Origin: Rothia uropygialis
GTDB taxonomy: Bacteria > Actinomycetota > Actinomycetes > Actinomycetales > Micrococcaceae
Length of the DNA stretch: 64,000 bases
Direction: 5' to 3'
Assembly (NCBI RefSeq): GCF_004137765.1
Contig: NZ_NOIS01000003.1
Span: forward strand, 186,001 to 250,000
This document shows positions 8,035 to 17,212 of this stretch, piece by piece (position 1 is the stretch's first letter; each line of letters starts with the position of its first letter). A model generated the notes under the pieces. That model saw only the letters and a list, made by a program, of their open reading frames with translations. It did no database searches and was not told the origin of the DNA. A program made the position numbers and the translations under genes.

Positions 8035-9276
8035 ATGCTCGTCCTCGTCATCAACTCCGGATCTTCGTCGATCAAGTATCAGGTACGAGAGGTCTCCACA
8101 TCGGAGGAGAACATCGCTCCCTACACTTCATCGATGCCGGCCATCAACGAACGCATCACCCTGGAGCGGGCGACACTTGGCGCGGAGGGCGATGAGGTTC
8201 TGACGAAAGGCCTCATCGAGAACATCGGCGAAGGCGGGGAGATCGGCGATCATTCCCAGGCATTGGACGTGATGGCCGAGCGCTTGGACCGTGAGCTGAA
8301 CGGCCGCGAGATCGACGCCGTGGGCCACCGCGTCGTCCACGGAGGCGAACGCTTCTCCGCGCCGGTGATCGTCAACAATGAGATCATCCGCGCCATCGAA
8401 CGCCTCGCGCCGCTTGCGCCGCTCCACAATCCGGCAGCGGCCCTGGGCCTGCGGGCCATCCAGAAGAAGTGGCCAAGTTTGCCGCAGGTGGTCGTGTTCG
8501 ACACCGCGTTCCACCGTTCCCTCCCGGAAAAGGCGTGGCGCTACGCCATTCCGGACGCTTTCTACCGCCTGCACGGCATCCGCCGCTACGGCTTCCACGG
8601 AACCAGTCACGACTACGTGACGGGCAAAGCCGCCGAATTCGTCGGAGTGGCTCGTGAGGATTTCAACGCGGTCATTGCACACCTCGGCAATGGCGCCTCG
8701 GTCACCGCGATCAGGGGCGGCACATCGATCGACACCTCAATGGGCTACACGCCGCTGGCCGGCCTTGTCATGGGCACCCGCTCGGGCGACGTCGATCCCT
8801 CGGTGCTCACGGGAATCCTGACGCGCAACAAAGATGTCGACGCCGAGCGTTTGGACGAAATCCTCAACAAGGAATCGGGCCTTGTGGCCGTCGGCGGCAC
8901 CAATGACATGCGCGAGCTCGCCGAACGCGCCGGCTCCGGTGATCGGAACGCGCAGTTGGCCATGGACATGGCCGCATATCGCTTGGCGAAGTACATCGGC
9001 GGCTATCACGTTGCTGTCGGCGGTATGAGGAGCCTAGTCTTCACCGCCGGAATCGGAGAGAATTCGGCGGTATTCCGCAAACTCGTCATCGAGGAACTCA
9101 CTGCTCTGGGCATCACGTTGAACGAAGAAGCCAACGAGGTCCGATCCGGTGAGATCCGGGTAATATCCGCGGAGGACTCGGCGATCACGGTTCTGGTTGT
9201 CCCCACCGATGAGGAACGCGCCATCGCAGAGGCGACTGCCGGATTGGTCGAGGCGAGGATCGACCACCACCGGTAG
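8035..9276 (+). CDS. ackA: Acetate kinase
   Basis: 413 residues of the ASKHA (sugar kinase/Hsp70/actin) fold that phosphorylate acetate with ATP or run the reverse reaction. Signature 1 is at the N-terminus (LVLVINSGSSSIKYQV). The GHRVVHGGE motif, FDTAFHRSLPEKAWRYAIP, RRYGFHGTSHDYV and the late GGMRSLVFTAGIGENSAVFR segment cover the known active-site residues. The length is typical. A hairpin-forming repeat lies immediately upstream. It works with Pta, encoded 3.6 kb upstream on the same strand. The gene ends 7 bp from the convergent MFS transporter. Confidence 0.97.
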   Translation: MLVLVINSGSSSIKYQVREVSTSEENIAPYTSSMPAINERITLERATLGAEGDEVLTKGLIENIGEGGEIGDHSQALDVMAERLDRELNGREIDAVGHRVVHGGERFSAPVIVNNEIIRAIERLAPLAPLHNPAAALGLRAIQKKWPSLPQVVVFDTAFHRSLPEKAWRYAIPDAFYRLHGIRRYGFHGTSHDYVTGKAAEFVGVAREDFNAVIAHLGNGASVTAIRGGTSIDTSMGYTPLAGLVMGTRSGDVDPSVLTGILTRNKDVDAERLDEILNKESGLVAVGGTNDMRELAERAGSGDRNAQLAMDMAAYRLAKYIGGYHVAVGGMRSLVFTAGIGENSAVFRKLVIEELTALGITLNEEANEVRSGEIRVISAEDSAITVLVVPTDEERAIAEATAGLVEARIDHHR

Positions 9277-9283
9277 CCCCCGT

Positions 9284-10816
9284 TCAGAGACGGCAAGACC
9301 TCTGATCGGTCCGTGTCAGCGCTGCTGCGACGTCCTCGTACCTCGCTGCAGTGCTGCCCTGCTCGGATGTGGCATCCGGCAGTGCCGCGCTCCGCGACGC
9401 GGCCCTGGGGCCATGATCCTCCGGGGCCGGAGCCTCGTACGCAGCTTTCCTGGAGACGCGTCTAAGCACGAGGGCGCCCACCCCGAATCCCGCTACCAGT
9501 ACCAGCTGGACGATGGCGACGATACCGAAGGCCTGGGTGGACGTGAACAGAGACTGAAACCATGCATAGGCCGCGCCGATCGTGGCGACTCCGGCCGCGA
9601 TCCCCGTCTGTTGCATCGTCGAGATCAATCCGCCCGTCAGCCCGCCGACGCGCTCCGGAACTTCCGCCATCACAGTGGACACCAAGGGTCCGAATTGCAG
9701 GGCCTGACCGACCCCTAGGACGACGGCGGGAACCTGGAACCACCATTCCCAGCCGGCGTCGGAGATCAGGGAAACCAGCCCCACCCCGATCAGACCGATC
9801 CCTTGGAGAGCCGCGCCGAGCAGCATGGTTCCGGGCCCGCCCAGCCGGGCGGTGATGCGGTGGTACTGCAACGAGGCCAGGAGGAAGGCCAGGCAGAAGG
9901 GGACAAGCACGGTTCCGGACAACCAGGCGGGGTCGCCCCGTCCGGATTGGGTGAGCACGGCGTAATTGAACGTCCATGCCCCATATCCGCCGAAGAACAC
10001 CATCGCCATGGTCCCGCCGATCACCAGGGGCCGGGCACGAAGCACTTCCGGAGGCAACAGAGGGTGTCCTCCTCCGCGAGCGGTCGCTCTCTGTTGCATG
10101 ATCAGCCCGACAAATGCCACGAACGCAAGAACCATCAAAGCCAGGCACCAGGTGGGCCATCCCGCCTTCGGTCCCAATGAGAGTCCGATGATCAAGCCGC
10201 CGAGCGTGGTCAATAACAGGACAGCCCCAGCCGGGTCGGTCCCCAGCCCCGGATTTCCGCTGTCGGAAGGCAAGCGGAATGCGTTCAGCCCGGCGAGGAC
10301 GCAGAGTACGGCGAACACGGCGAATGCCAACCGCCACCCGAGTTCAGGTCCCCCCGCGGATACCAGGAACCCGCCGATGACCTGACCGGCCACGGTGCCG
10401 ACACCGGCAGCGGCGGTGTATATCCCGACCGCCCGGGTCCGAGCCGCTCCGGAGACGGTGGCCTGGATGATCGAGAGGATTTGCGGCATCATCCCGGCGG
10501 CAGCAAATCCTTGCGCCACCCGCGCCGTGATGGCAGAACTGGGACTCCATGCGCAGGCTACGGCGACGGAGCACACGGCGAGTCCCAGCATGCCAATGAT
10601 GAACAGGCGGCGTCGTCCGAATTTGTCCCCCAACCGACCGCAGTAGATGATCCCGGAGGCGAACGCGGCGGCGAAGATGCCGACCATGAGCGCGCTCTGA
10701 GCGTCATCGGCGGCGAGTGATTCCTTCATCTGGGGAGCGGTGATGGATCCCAGGGAAAAGACGAAAGTTGAAAGCAGGGCCGCCAGGTGCAGCGGCCAGA
10801 GGATTGGTTTGTTCAT
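9284..10816 (-). CDS. MFS transporter, DHA2-like drug:proton antiporter
   Basis: 510 residues with many hydrophobic segments, consistent with a 14-helix DHA2 exporter. Motif A of the major facilitator superfamily is clear in the loop after helix 2 (GRLGDKFGRRRLFIIG, about 60-75), and motif C-like Gly-rich sequence follows in helix 5 (AAAGVGTVAGQVIGGFL). The substrate is unknown; such proteins often export drugs or dyes. It is divergent from an XRE/MmyB regulator with a palindromic operator between them, so regulated expression is likely. Confidence 0.88.
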   Translation of the reverse strand: MNKPILWPLHLAALLSTFVFSLGSITAPQMKESLAADDAQSALMVGIFAAAFASGIIYCGRLGDKFGRRRLFIIGMLGLAVCSVAVACAWSPSSAITARVAQGFAAAGMMPQILSIIQATVSGAARTRAVGIYTAAAGVGTVAGQVIGGFLVSAGGPELGWRLAFAVFAVLCVLAGLNAFRLPSDSGNPGLGTDPAGAVLLLTTLGGLIIGLSLGPKAGWPTWCLALMVLAFVAFVGLIMQQRATARGGGHPLLPPEVLRARPLVIGGTMAMVFFGGYGAWTFNYAVLTQSGRGDPAWLSGTVLVPFCLAFLLASLQYHRITARLGGPGTMLLGAALQGIGLIGVGLVSLISDAGWEWWFQVPAVVLGVGQALQFGPLVSTVMAEVPERVGGLTGGLISTMQQTGIAAGVATIGAAYAWFQSLFTSTQAFGIVAIVQLVLVAGFGVGALVLRRVSRKAAYEAPAPEDHGPRAASRSAALPDATSEQGSTAARYEDVAAALTRTDQRSCRL

Positions 10817-10864
10817 GCCTCAACCGTGCGGCAGGCGAGGAGGGAATGGCAGTGCTGGACGATG

Positions 10865-10883
10865 CTGGTAGTGCCGCTACCAG
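10865..10883. promoter_or_regulatory. Operator in the MFS / XRE divergent promoter
   Basis: CTGGTAG-TGCCG-CTACCAG is a perfect 7-bp inverted repeat with a 5-bp centre. A related half-site (CAGTGCTGG) lies just to its left, and an outer pair CCTCAACC (10818-10825) / GGTTGAGG (10883-10890) brackets the region. Its position between the transporter and its divergent regulator makes it the likely binding site of that regulator (inference). Confidence 0.6.
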
Positions 10884-10928
10884 GTTGAGGGGTTTCTTCC
10901 TGGTTCACGATCTTGCAAGAATGTTCTC

Positions 10929-11849
10929 ATGACAAGCACGAACCGCGGGGAACTGAGCAACCACGAGTTGGGTGCGTTCCTGCGCAGTCGTCGAGATCGG
11001 CTGAAGCCTCGGGACGTCGGCCTGCCGTGCGGGCCGCGACGGCGCGTGCCAGGTCTGCGCCGTGAGGAGGTGGCGGTTCTGGCCCACGTCGGTACCACTT
11101 GGTACACGTGGCTCGAGCAGGGGCGCGAAGTGCATGCTTCCGTGGACGTCCTGACCGCTATCGCGGACGCGCTCTTGCTCGAACCCGAGGAGCGCGCGCA
11201 CTTGTTCAGGCTGGGCGGCTACCCGGCGCAGGCCCAGCGCCCGGGCACGAGCATCATCGATGACAGGCTTCGCGCAATGCTGGACAAGGCCATGCCGTAC
11301 CCGGCCATGGTTCACGATGAGCTCTATCGGTGGCGCGTCTACAATCCCGCTTTCCGCTTTCTGATCGAGGATGCTGACGAGGCAACGGATCGATCCTGCG
11401 TCCACCAGCTCCTGGAGAACCGAACGTGGCAGAACGCCTACCGGAATGATCCCGAGCAGCTTAGGATTCTCGTGGCCAAGCTGCGCGCGTCGTTCGGCGA
11501 GTCGCCCGAGCACCCGGATTGGGTGGAGCACCTGAACAGGCTACGGACGCACACGGAATTCCGCAGGCTCTGGGATTCCGGTGACGTGGTGCGGGAGGCC
11601 AATCACGTCAAGACCGTGGACAACCCCTGGGTGGGAAGCTTGCGCCTGAGCAATCTGACCCTAGTCGTGCAGGAGGACCGAAGGCTCGCTCTCTCGATCC
11701 AACAGCCCGAGGACTCGACGACTGCCGCCCGTCTGGAACACCTGCAGGAGCTGATTCATACGGGTCAGATCGAACGTGCTCAGAGGCACCGCGTGCCGCC
11801 CCAACACGACGACGTCGTGCGTCGGTTGCCCCTGCGCTCGGTCGGGTGA
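10929..11849 (+). CDS. XRE family regulator with MmyB-like ligand domain
   Basis: 306 residues. An N-terminal helix-turn-helix (about 12-75: LGAFLRSRRDRLKP, RVPGLRREEVAVLAHVGTTW, YTWLEQGREVHASVDVLTAI) is followed by a MmyB-like ligand-binding domain (about 110-275) of the type common in actinobacteria, where members are thought to bind hydrophobic ligands. It is divergent from the MFS exporter over a 112-bp promoter region with a palindromic operator and probably controls it. No strong ribosome-binding site is seen before ATG 10929. Confidence 0.88.
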   Translation: MTSTNRGELSNHELGAFLRSRRDRLKPRDVGLPCGPRRRVPGLRREEVAVLAHVGTTWYTWLEQGREVHASVDVLTAIADALLLEPEERAHLFRLGGYPAQAQRPGTSIIDDRLRAMLDKAMPYPAMVHDELYRWRVYNPAFRFLIEDADEATDRSCVHQLLENRTWQNAYRNDPEQLRILVAKLRASFGESPEHPDWVEHLNRLRTHTEFRRLWDSGDVVREANHVKTVDNPWVGSLRLSNLTLVVQEDRRLALSIQQPEDSTTAARLEHLQELIHTGQIERAQRHRVPPQHDDVVRRLPLRSVG

Positions 11850-11970
11850 GACTGCCAGGCCTGGCGGATGGGCCGTTTTCCCTGGTAAGCCTGAACGATA
11901 TGAACGCCTGTAGCAGTGGTTCCTACCCTCTTGACCTCGAGCCCCGTGAAATGTCAGAGAAAGGTTGACT

Positions 11971-12945
11971 ATGTCATTGTCCCGCCCCAAGGAACATTCC
12001 GCCCGATCCATCGACCGAAAGGCCGCCTCGAGCGGCATGAGCCGGCGAACCGTGCTGGCGGGAGCCGCCGCCGCGGTCCCTGCGGCGCTGATCGCGACCG
12101 CCGCCGGCGCTTCGACTCCGGGCGTGGGACAGGCGCCGGACAGCACGCAACGGCCCGACGTGGTATCCAGGATCCGTGAACTCGAGCGCGGACTCGACGG
12201 AGAGATCGGCGTCCACGCATTCGACACGTCGACCGGCGCCTGTTTCGGCTACCGGGACCGGCAGCCATTCCTGCTCTGCTCCGTGAGCAAGGTTCTCGTG
12301 GCTGCCACGGTGCTCGACCTGGCGGCCGATGATCCGCAGTTGCTGGGCAAGAGGCTGACCATCACGCAGGACGACCTGCTTCCTTATGCACCCGTGACCA
12401 GCCAGCATCTGGAGGGCGGCATGACCGTCGAGGAACTCTGCGCAGCGGCTCTGACGGTCAGCGACAACACGGCGTCGAACCTCCTGCTGGAGCAGTGCGG
12501 AGGCCCCGAGACCGTCACCGCTTTCGTCCGGTCCACAGGCGATGTCACGACCAGACTCGACCGGATCGAGCCCGACCTCAACGATGCCTCCGGCACCCTC
12601 GACACGACGACTCCTGCCGCGTTCTCCGAGACCTTGAACCGACTGACCCTCGGCGACGCACTGGCTGCCTCCGGGCGGGACAAACTCGTCGGGTGGATGA
12701 AAGAATCGACAACCGGCGCCGAACAGATCCGTGCGGGCCTCCCGGAGGGAACACTCACCGGCGACAAGACGGGATCCGGCACCCACGGCGAGTCCAACGA
12801 CGTCGCCGTCATCTGGCCAAAGCAGGGTGCTCCAGTCATCATGTCGGTCTTCACCAAGTCACAGCGTACGGATGACACCACCGGTCAGAAGGCCGCCATC
12901 GCCGGAACCGCTCGGGCCGTGTTCCCCTTGGTTGTCGGCGGCTAA
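11971..12945 (+). CDS. Class A beta-lactamase, exported
   Basis: 324 residues. All serine beta-lactamase motifs are present: Ser-x-x-Lys (CSVSKVL, about 104-107), SDN (LTVSDNTASN), the omega-loop glutamate (RIEPDLND) and KTG (GDKTGSGTHG). The enzyme should therefore hydrolyse beta-lactams outside the membrane. The N-terminus has a twin-arginine signal (MSRRTVLAGAAAAVPAAL) preceded by about 22 extra residues. ATG 11971 is chosen because AGAAAGG lies 6 bases upstream. No blaR or blaI regulator is adjacent. The substrate range cannot be told. It follows the XRE regulator on the same strand but 120 bp away. Confidence 0.93.
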   Translation: MSLSRPKEHSARSIDRKAASSGMSRRTVLAGAAAAVPAALIATAAGASTPGVGQAPDSTQRPDVVSRIRELERGLDGEIGVHAFDTSTGACFGYRDRQPFLLCSVSKVLVAATVLDLAADDPQLLGKRLTITQDDLLPYAPVTSQHLEGGMTVEELCAAALTVSDNTASNLLLEQCGGPETVTAFVRSTGDVTTRLDRIEPDLNDASGTLDTTTPAAFSETLNRLTLGDALAASGRDKLVGWMKESTTGAEQIRAGLPEGTLTGDKTGSGTHGESNDVAVIWPKQGAPVIMSVFTKSQRTDDTTGQKAAIAGTARAVFPLVVGG

Positions 12946-13064
12946 GAGCGATTCGAACGTTCCCCCCCTCGGCCGAAGTCGCCGTCACGCAGGTTCCGGC
13001 CCGCTTCCATCCGCAACATGGTCGCGGATTCTCGAACGGACCGGGATCAGCCGGGGTGCAGCGC

Positions 13065-13181
13065 ATGCACTTTCGGATCCCGGAAGAGCAGCCGAGCGTT
13101 ATTGCGCTGGTCAACGAACAACCGACCCTGGGCGAGAAGGAGCGGGGACGTGCCGGTATCCTTCAGTTCGCACCGAGATGA
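13065..13181 (+). pseudogene. Possible remnant of a carboxymuconolactone decarboxylase-like gene
   Basis: A 38-codon frame begins MHFRIPEEQPSVIALV and then jumps to NEQPTLGEKERG. This looks like the start of AhpD/peroxidase-related proteins (RIPE-x-x-P-x-I-x-x-L) joined by an internal deletion to their TL-x-x-x-ER segment, with the catalytic Cys region lost. Resemblance is by eye only and the fragment is short. Confidence 0.3.
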
Positions 13182-13251
13182 CTACAAACTGTTCGATAGA
13201 GCGGCCTCGGAGAAGAATGTCATCGGGGAGAGCCTATACGCCGGAGAGATG

Positions 13252-13290
13252 AAGAAGCCCGCGCATGCTTGGCACATACGCGGGCTTCTT
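13252..13290 (+). terminator. Hairpin terminator in the gene-poor interval
   Basis: Perfect 12-bp arms AAGAAGCCCGCG (13252-13263) and CGCGGGCTTCTT (13279-13290) with a 15-base loop. The A-rich left and T-rich right ends give a terminator shape in both directions. It is 307 bp after the beta-lactamase stop. Confidence 0.7.
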
Positions 13291-13835
13291 TGAGTTGTTG
13301 TCAGATGCTAATTCGCTGCGGCGGCAGGCTGGAGCCGGTCCAGGTCCGTCCAAGGAGTGCGTGCTGCCACATGAGTGCGCAAGGGTCTCAGTGCCCTCGC
13401 CATATTGGCGCCGACAGCCGCACAGACCACGCCGTCCTTACCGTAGGCCGCCATCGCCTCGCCGACGTCGCTCCCGGCCCTCTGCCATATCCGCATCTCC
13501 CAGACACCTTTCAGCTTACGCAACTTTTTCACGTCTGGGTTCAGGCCGTCTCGACGTCTTCGCAGAGGGAACCATCGGCGGTCTCGAATTCGCACGCGCG
13601 TGCGACTGACGCCGGAATCCCGGACCCTTGTGGGCTGCGCACGGTGGGAAGAATCCGGACTTGAGCGCGGTGCCGCTCGGCATCATCAAGTCCTGATCAA
13701 CGCCGAACCGGCTAAGAGGGGCAGTGGATAAGGTTGAACAACCGCACCCACCGCCCCTCCCGAACGGCCCCTCCCCGGCTTTCGAACTACGGACAACGAA
13801 TCGTTGCCGCATCGTCGGGGGAGCCTGTGAACCGA

Positions 13836-15050
13836 TTACGACTTGCCGTAGATCCGCGATCCCTCGTCGACGCCCTCAAAGCGGAACGGGGACTCGGTCT
13901 GCCGCTGGGTCTTGTAATTGTCGAGCGGCTGGACCATGGTCCCCGGGTGCAGGGCCCGGTACTGGTCGTAGTCGACGGGCTCGCGTGCGTCCAGGATTGC
14001 CTGATGTTCCTCGGCGCGGAGGTGATCGCGATAGTCGGGCTGGATCACACCCACGAAGAATTCGGAGACCGCGCCGGATCCGTAGGAGAAGAAGCCGACT
14101 CGCTGACCGGCAATCTCCTCGTCCGAATCCAGCAAAGCCAGGAATCCCAAGAAAATCGAGGCGGTATAGCTGTTGCCGAGTTGCTTGTTGTATCCGAAGG
14201 TCGGGGCCAGTGCGGCGGCAGCTTCGGCCTTCTCCAGCGGCGTCCCGGCTTCTTCGGTCAACCGAACGTGCGCCTTGACCGCCATCTTGGTGAAGGGCTG
14301 GTGATAGCAGAACCAGTTGATGTCATCGAAGCCGACGCCGCCGTGTGCACGGTAGTCATTCCACGCCCCCACCAACGCATCCAAGTACGCTCCCACGGAG
14401 AACTTTCCATCCACGAGGGCAGTGTTGCGATGGTTCGGACGCCAGAAGTCCTGAACGTCCAGCGTGTACACGCCCTGGGCAGGTTCGATCGCCAAAATAT
14501 CCGGGTTAGCCTGCACCAGGAACGCGACGGCGGCAGCTCCCTGCGTGGGCTCGCCGGACGTGTCCACGTCGTATCGGGCGACGTCCGACGCGATGACCAG
14601 AACCTTTTCCTCAGGGTTCCTGGCCACGATGCCGAGCGCCATCTGGAGCGCGCCGATTCCGCCGTAACAGGCCATCTTGGTCTCGATGGTGCGAACCTCG
14701 CGCGGAAGGTTCAACAAACCGTGCACGTAGACGCCGGCCGACTTGGACTGGTCGATTCCCGACTCGGTCGCAAACAGCAGGGTACGAATCCCCTCGGTAC
14801 CGTTGCGGTCGATGATGCGTTGGGCCGCCGCGGCCCCCATGGTCACGGTATCCTCGTCCTCGGCGGTCAGACTCATGGTCTCCTGGCCGATCCCGATGTA
14901 GTACTTGTTGACGTCGATGTCCTGCTTCTCGGCAAGATGCGCGAGATCGAAGGAGTAGTGACCGGTTGCGAAGGCGATGTCTTGGATTCCGCTCGGGACG
15001 GTGCCGTGCGCGGCCCCCGCCTGCGGATTTTCCGTGGTTTCTGTGCTCAA
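13836..15050 (-). CDS. mvaS: Hydroxymethylglutaryl-CoA synthase
   Basis: 404 residues condensing acetyl-CoA with acetoacetyl-CoA to HMG-CoA, the first committed mevalonate step. The catalytic glutamate lies in LLFATESGIDQSK (E96), the nucleophilic cysteine in ETKMACYGGIG (C128), and a conserved His in WFCYHQPFTKMA. It is the last gene of the six-gene mevalonate operon. Its TTG start codon directly abuts the TAG stop of the upstream reductase gene, so it depends on translational coupling. Confidence 0.96.
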   Translation of the reverse strand: MSTETTENPQAGAAHGTVPSGIQDIAFATGHYSFDLAHLAEKQDIDVNKYYIGIGQETMSLTAEDEDTVTMGAAAAQRIIDRNGTEGIRTLLFATESGIDQSKSAGVYVHGLLNLPREVRTIETKMACYGGIGALQMALGIVARNPEEKVLVIASDVARYDVDTSGEPTQGAAAVAFLVQANPDILAIEPAQGVYTLDVQDFWRPNHRNTALVDGKFSVGAYLDALVGAWNDYRAHGGVGFDDINWFCYHQPFTKMAVKAHVRLTEEAGTPLEKAEAAAALAPTFGYNKQLGNSYTASIFLGFLALLDSDEEIAGQRVGFFSYGSGAVSEFFVGVIQPDYRDHLRAEEHQAILDAREPVDYDQYRALHPGTMVQPLDNYKTQRQTESPFRFEGVDEGSRIYGKS

Positions 15051-16112
15051 CTACTGATTCCTTTCAATCTTCACGTGCGCTGCCATGAGCTCACCGGGAT
15101 TAGTCTGAGCGGCCATCAGGGAAAGCTCCCCGCACAAGACCGACGCGGCACATAGAACCGCGAGACGGTGGGCATTCGCGCCGGGCTCCCGATCCTCACG
15201 GCAGCCCAGCTTCTGCAAATTGTCCTCGACAACGGTCAGACCTGCACCCTTGCCATTACCGACAGTCCCCACAATCAGGTTGGGGAGATTGCAGGAGAAG
15301 TACAGGTCGCCGTCTCGGACTTCGGCAGTAGTCACCCCTTGCGAACCTTCCACAATATTGGCCGCATCCTGCCCCGTGGCAAGGTAAAACGCCAAGAGCA
15401 TATTGGCGTAGTGCGCGTTGGCCGCACGCAGACCGCCGGCCAGGTTGGTACCGATGAGGTTCTTCCGCACGTTGAGGTCCGCGACCTGCTCGGGTGTGGT
15501 CTTGAGATGACGCACGACGACGTCCCGCGGGATCACGATTTCGGTCACGACGTTCTTGCCGCGCCCCAGGATGCCGTTGACCGCCGTGGGCTTCTTGTCC
15601 GAGCAGAAGTTCCCGGAAATCGACCCGTACTCGAGTTCGGGGTATTCCTGAAGAATCCAGGGCATGAGGTTGTCGGCCGCGAGGGTGACCATGTTGTGAC
15701 CGGACGCGTCGCCCGTGGTGAAGTCGAAACGGACGTACAGAAGATTGCCTGCGTACTGGAAGTGCAGGTCGATGAGCTTCGCGAACCGAGACGCCTGGGA
15801 CACGACGGCCTGGAGGTCGTCCCGTCGCGCGTCCAATTCACGAGCCACACGGTGAGCCGCTCCGGCGTCGGGCGCTTCGAAGTACACCGAGCGGGTCATG
15901 CGGTCGTCGACCAAAGTCGCGCGGATCCCGCCTTCGACCATCCGAGAAATCTTGGATCCTCTTTTGACCGAGGGCCACAGGGGCGTTTCGTAGGTCGCGA
16001 GGGGAACCTCGACCTCTTCGTTTCCGATCACGTTCCCGGACACACGGATCGGCCCGATCCACTGCGTCGGGATAGGTGTCTGAAACGGCTCGTGCATATT
16101 TCCTCCGGTCAT
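15051..16112 (-). CDS. Hydroxymethylglutaryl-CoA reductase
   Basis: 353 residues reducing HMG-CoA to mevalonate. Family landmarks are present in order: SGNVIGNEEVEVPLATYETP near the N-terminus, TGDASGHNMVTLAADNLM (about 131-148), SDKKPTAVN with the active-site lysines (about 170-178), GTVGNGKGAGL near 280 (in place of the usual G-T-V-G-G-G-T), and a late AAH for the catalytic histidine. The ATG start overlaps the idi stop by 4 bp; a second Met at residue 6 is possible. The protein is soluble, with no membrane segments. Confidence 0.93.
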   Translation of the reverse strand: MTGGNMHEPFQTPIPTQWIGPIRVSGNVIGNEEVEVPLATYETPLWPSVKRGSKISRMVEGGIRATLVDDRMTRSVYFEAPDAGAAHRVARELDARRDDLQAVVSQASRFAKLIDLHFQYAGNLLYVRFDFTTGDASGHNMVTLAADNLMPWILQEYPELEYGSISGNFCSDKKPTAVNGILGRGKNVVTEIVIPRDVVVRHLKTTPEQVADLNVRKNLIGTNLAGGLRAANAHYANMLLAFYLATGQDAANIVEGSQGVTTAEVRDGDLYFSCNLPNLIVGTVGNGKGAGLTVVEDNLQKLGCREDREPGANAHRLAVLCAASVLCGELSLMAAQTNPGELMAAHVKIERNQ

Positions 16113-17212
16113 CGTCTAATGCTGCGCCTGTTCGCCAGGAACTCGAGATTCACGCCCCGCAATCGGGCCGTCTCGGCGAGTTCGCCGCCGATCATCACGT
16201 CGGTTTCGCCGAGTTGTCGGGTCGTGGCCGCACCGAACATCGCATACATCTCGGTAAGGCGGTCCCGCCAGTCGTTGACCTGCTCTATAAGGCGTTTGGT
16301 TCCCGCGGAGTTCGCCTCGACCCCTGACTCCCCCAACACCGTGTGCAAGAAGGTCCCCGCAACTCCTACCGCTCGCGCTCCGAGGGAAAGACCCCGGATC
16401 ACGTCGTAGGGGTGCCGCACTCCGCCGGAAGCCAACAACGCCGGGCGCGGGGTCTCCGCCGGAAGCGTCGTCGCGTCCAGCAGCGATGCGGCGGCGGACT
16501 GGCCGAAGTCAGCCAGGAAAGCATAGTCTTTGCCCGCGCGTCTGTCATTTTCAACCCGGGCAAAATTGGTTCCACCGTTTCCGGCCGCGTCAGCGATGCT
16601 CACGCCCAGTTCCGCAAGGCGGGCGATGGTCTCGCGAGACATTCCGAAGCCAACCTCCTTGACGATCACCGGAACGGGCGTCGACTCGACGACGGACGCA
16701 ATGTTCTCCGCCCAGGATCCGAAACCGCGCGAGCCTTCCGGCATCACGGTCTCCTGAACCGAATTGATGTGGATTTGAAGGGCATTTGCTTCAAGGGCCT
16801 CGACGACGCGACGCGCCTGCGCCGGGGTGGCGTCCGCGCTGAGGTTGCCCATCACGAAGCCATGAGGGTTCTTGTCACGGAGCACACGGAAGGTCGGAAG
16901 CACACTTTCGTCGCGGAGGTAGATGCTCATCGAACCGGTCGCCATCGCGATGCCCGTTTCGGCCGCTGCCTCGGCCAGCGCGGCGTTGACCTTACCGGTT
17001 GTTTCGGTCCCGCCGGTCATGCCGTTGATGTAAAACGGAAGGGACCAGCGGATATCGCCTGGCAGCGAGGTAGAGATATCGACGTCGCTCGCGTCGATTC
17101 CGGCCAGCCCGTGGTGAAGCAGGCGGACCTCGTCCCAGTCCGTCCGCGCCCCCTCCTCACGCTGCTGGGCTGCGGCGAAGTTCAGATGGTCATCCTTGCG
17201 GTTACTGATCAT
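16109..17212 (-). CDS. fni: Type 2 isopentenyl-diphosphate delta-isomerase
   Basis: 367 residues, an FMN-dependent TIM-barrel enzyme interconverting IPP and DMAPP. It opens with the hallmark MISNRKDDHLNFA and shows PFYINGMTGGTE, MATGSMSIYL, a Gln region LQIHINSVQETVMPEGSRGF, VIVKEVGFGMS and the phosphate-binding DAAGNGGTNFA and LLASGGVRHPYD. The start was set at ATG 17212 since this gives the family N-terminus and a 4-bp overlap with the phosphomevalonate kinase stop; the open frame reaches 34 codons further upstream inside that gene. Confidence 0.96.
   Translation of the reverse strand: MISNRKDDHLNFAAAQQREEGARTDWDEVRLLHHGLAGIDASDVDISTSLPGDIRWSLPFYINGMTGGTETTGKVNAALAEAAAETGIAMATGSMSIYLRDESVLPTFRVLRDKNPHGFVMGNLSADATPAQARRVVEALEANALQIHINSVQETVMPEGSRGFGSWAENIASVVESTPVPVIVKEVGFGMSRETIARLAELGVSIADAAGNGGTNFARVENDRRAGKDYAFLADFGQSAAASLLDATTLPAETPRPALLASGGVRHPYDVIRGLSLGARAVGVAGTFLHTVLGESGVEANSAGTKRLIEQVNDWRDRLTEMYAMFGAATTRQLGETDVMIGGELAETARLRGVNLEFLANRRSIRR

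Larger units (their letters stand above)
12946..13835. other. Gene-poor, apparently decayed interval
   Basis: About 890 bases without an intact gene that I can support. It holds a possible remnant of a carboxymuconolactone decarboxylase-like gene at 13065-13181, a clear hairpin terminator at 13252-13290, and on the minus strand around 13308-13600 out-of-frame pieces (PDVKKLRKLKGVWEMRIW) that resemble RelE/HigB-type toxins. The remaining open frames are GC-driven and show no codon logic. Confidence 0.6.

Noticed and set aside
13308-13595. Minus-strand frame containing PDVKKLRKLKGVWEMRIW, considered as a RelE/HigB toxin gene
   Set aside because: Only a short central piece resembles the family, the flanking parts are out of frame, and no antitoxin gene is adjacent; at most a remnant.
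13734-16409. Long plus-strand open frames (473 and 413 codons) opposite mvaS and hmgR
   Set aside because: They mirror the codon structure of the mevalonate genes on the other strand and show no recognisable protein features.
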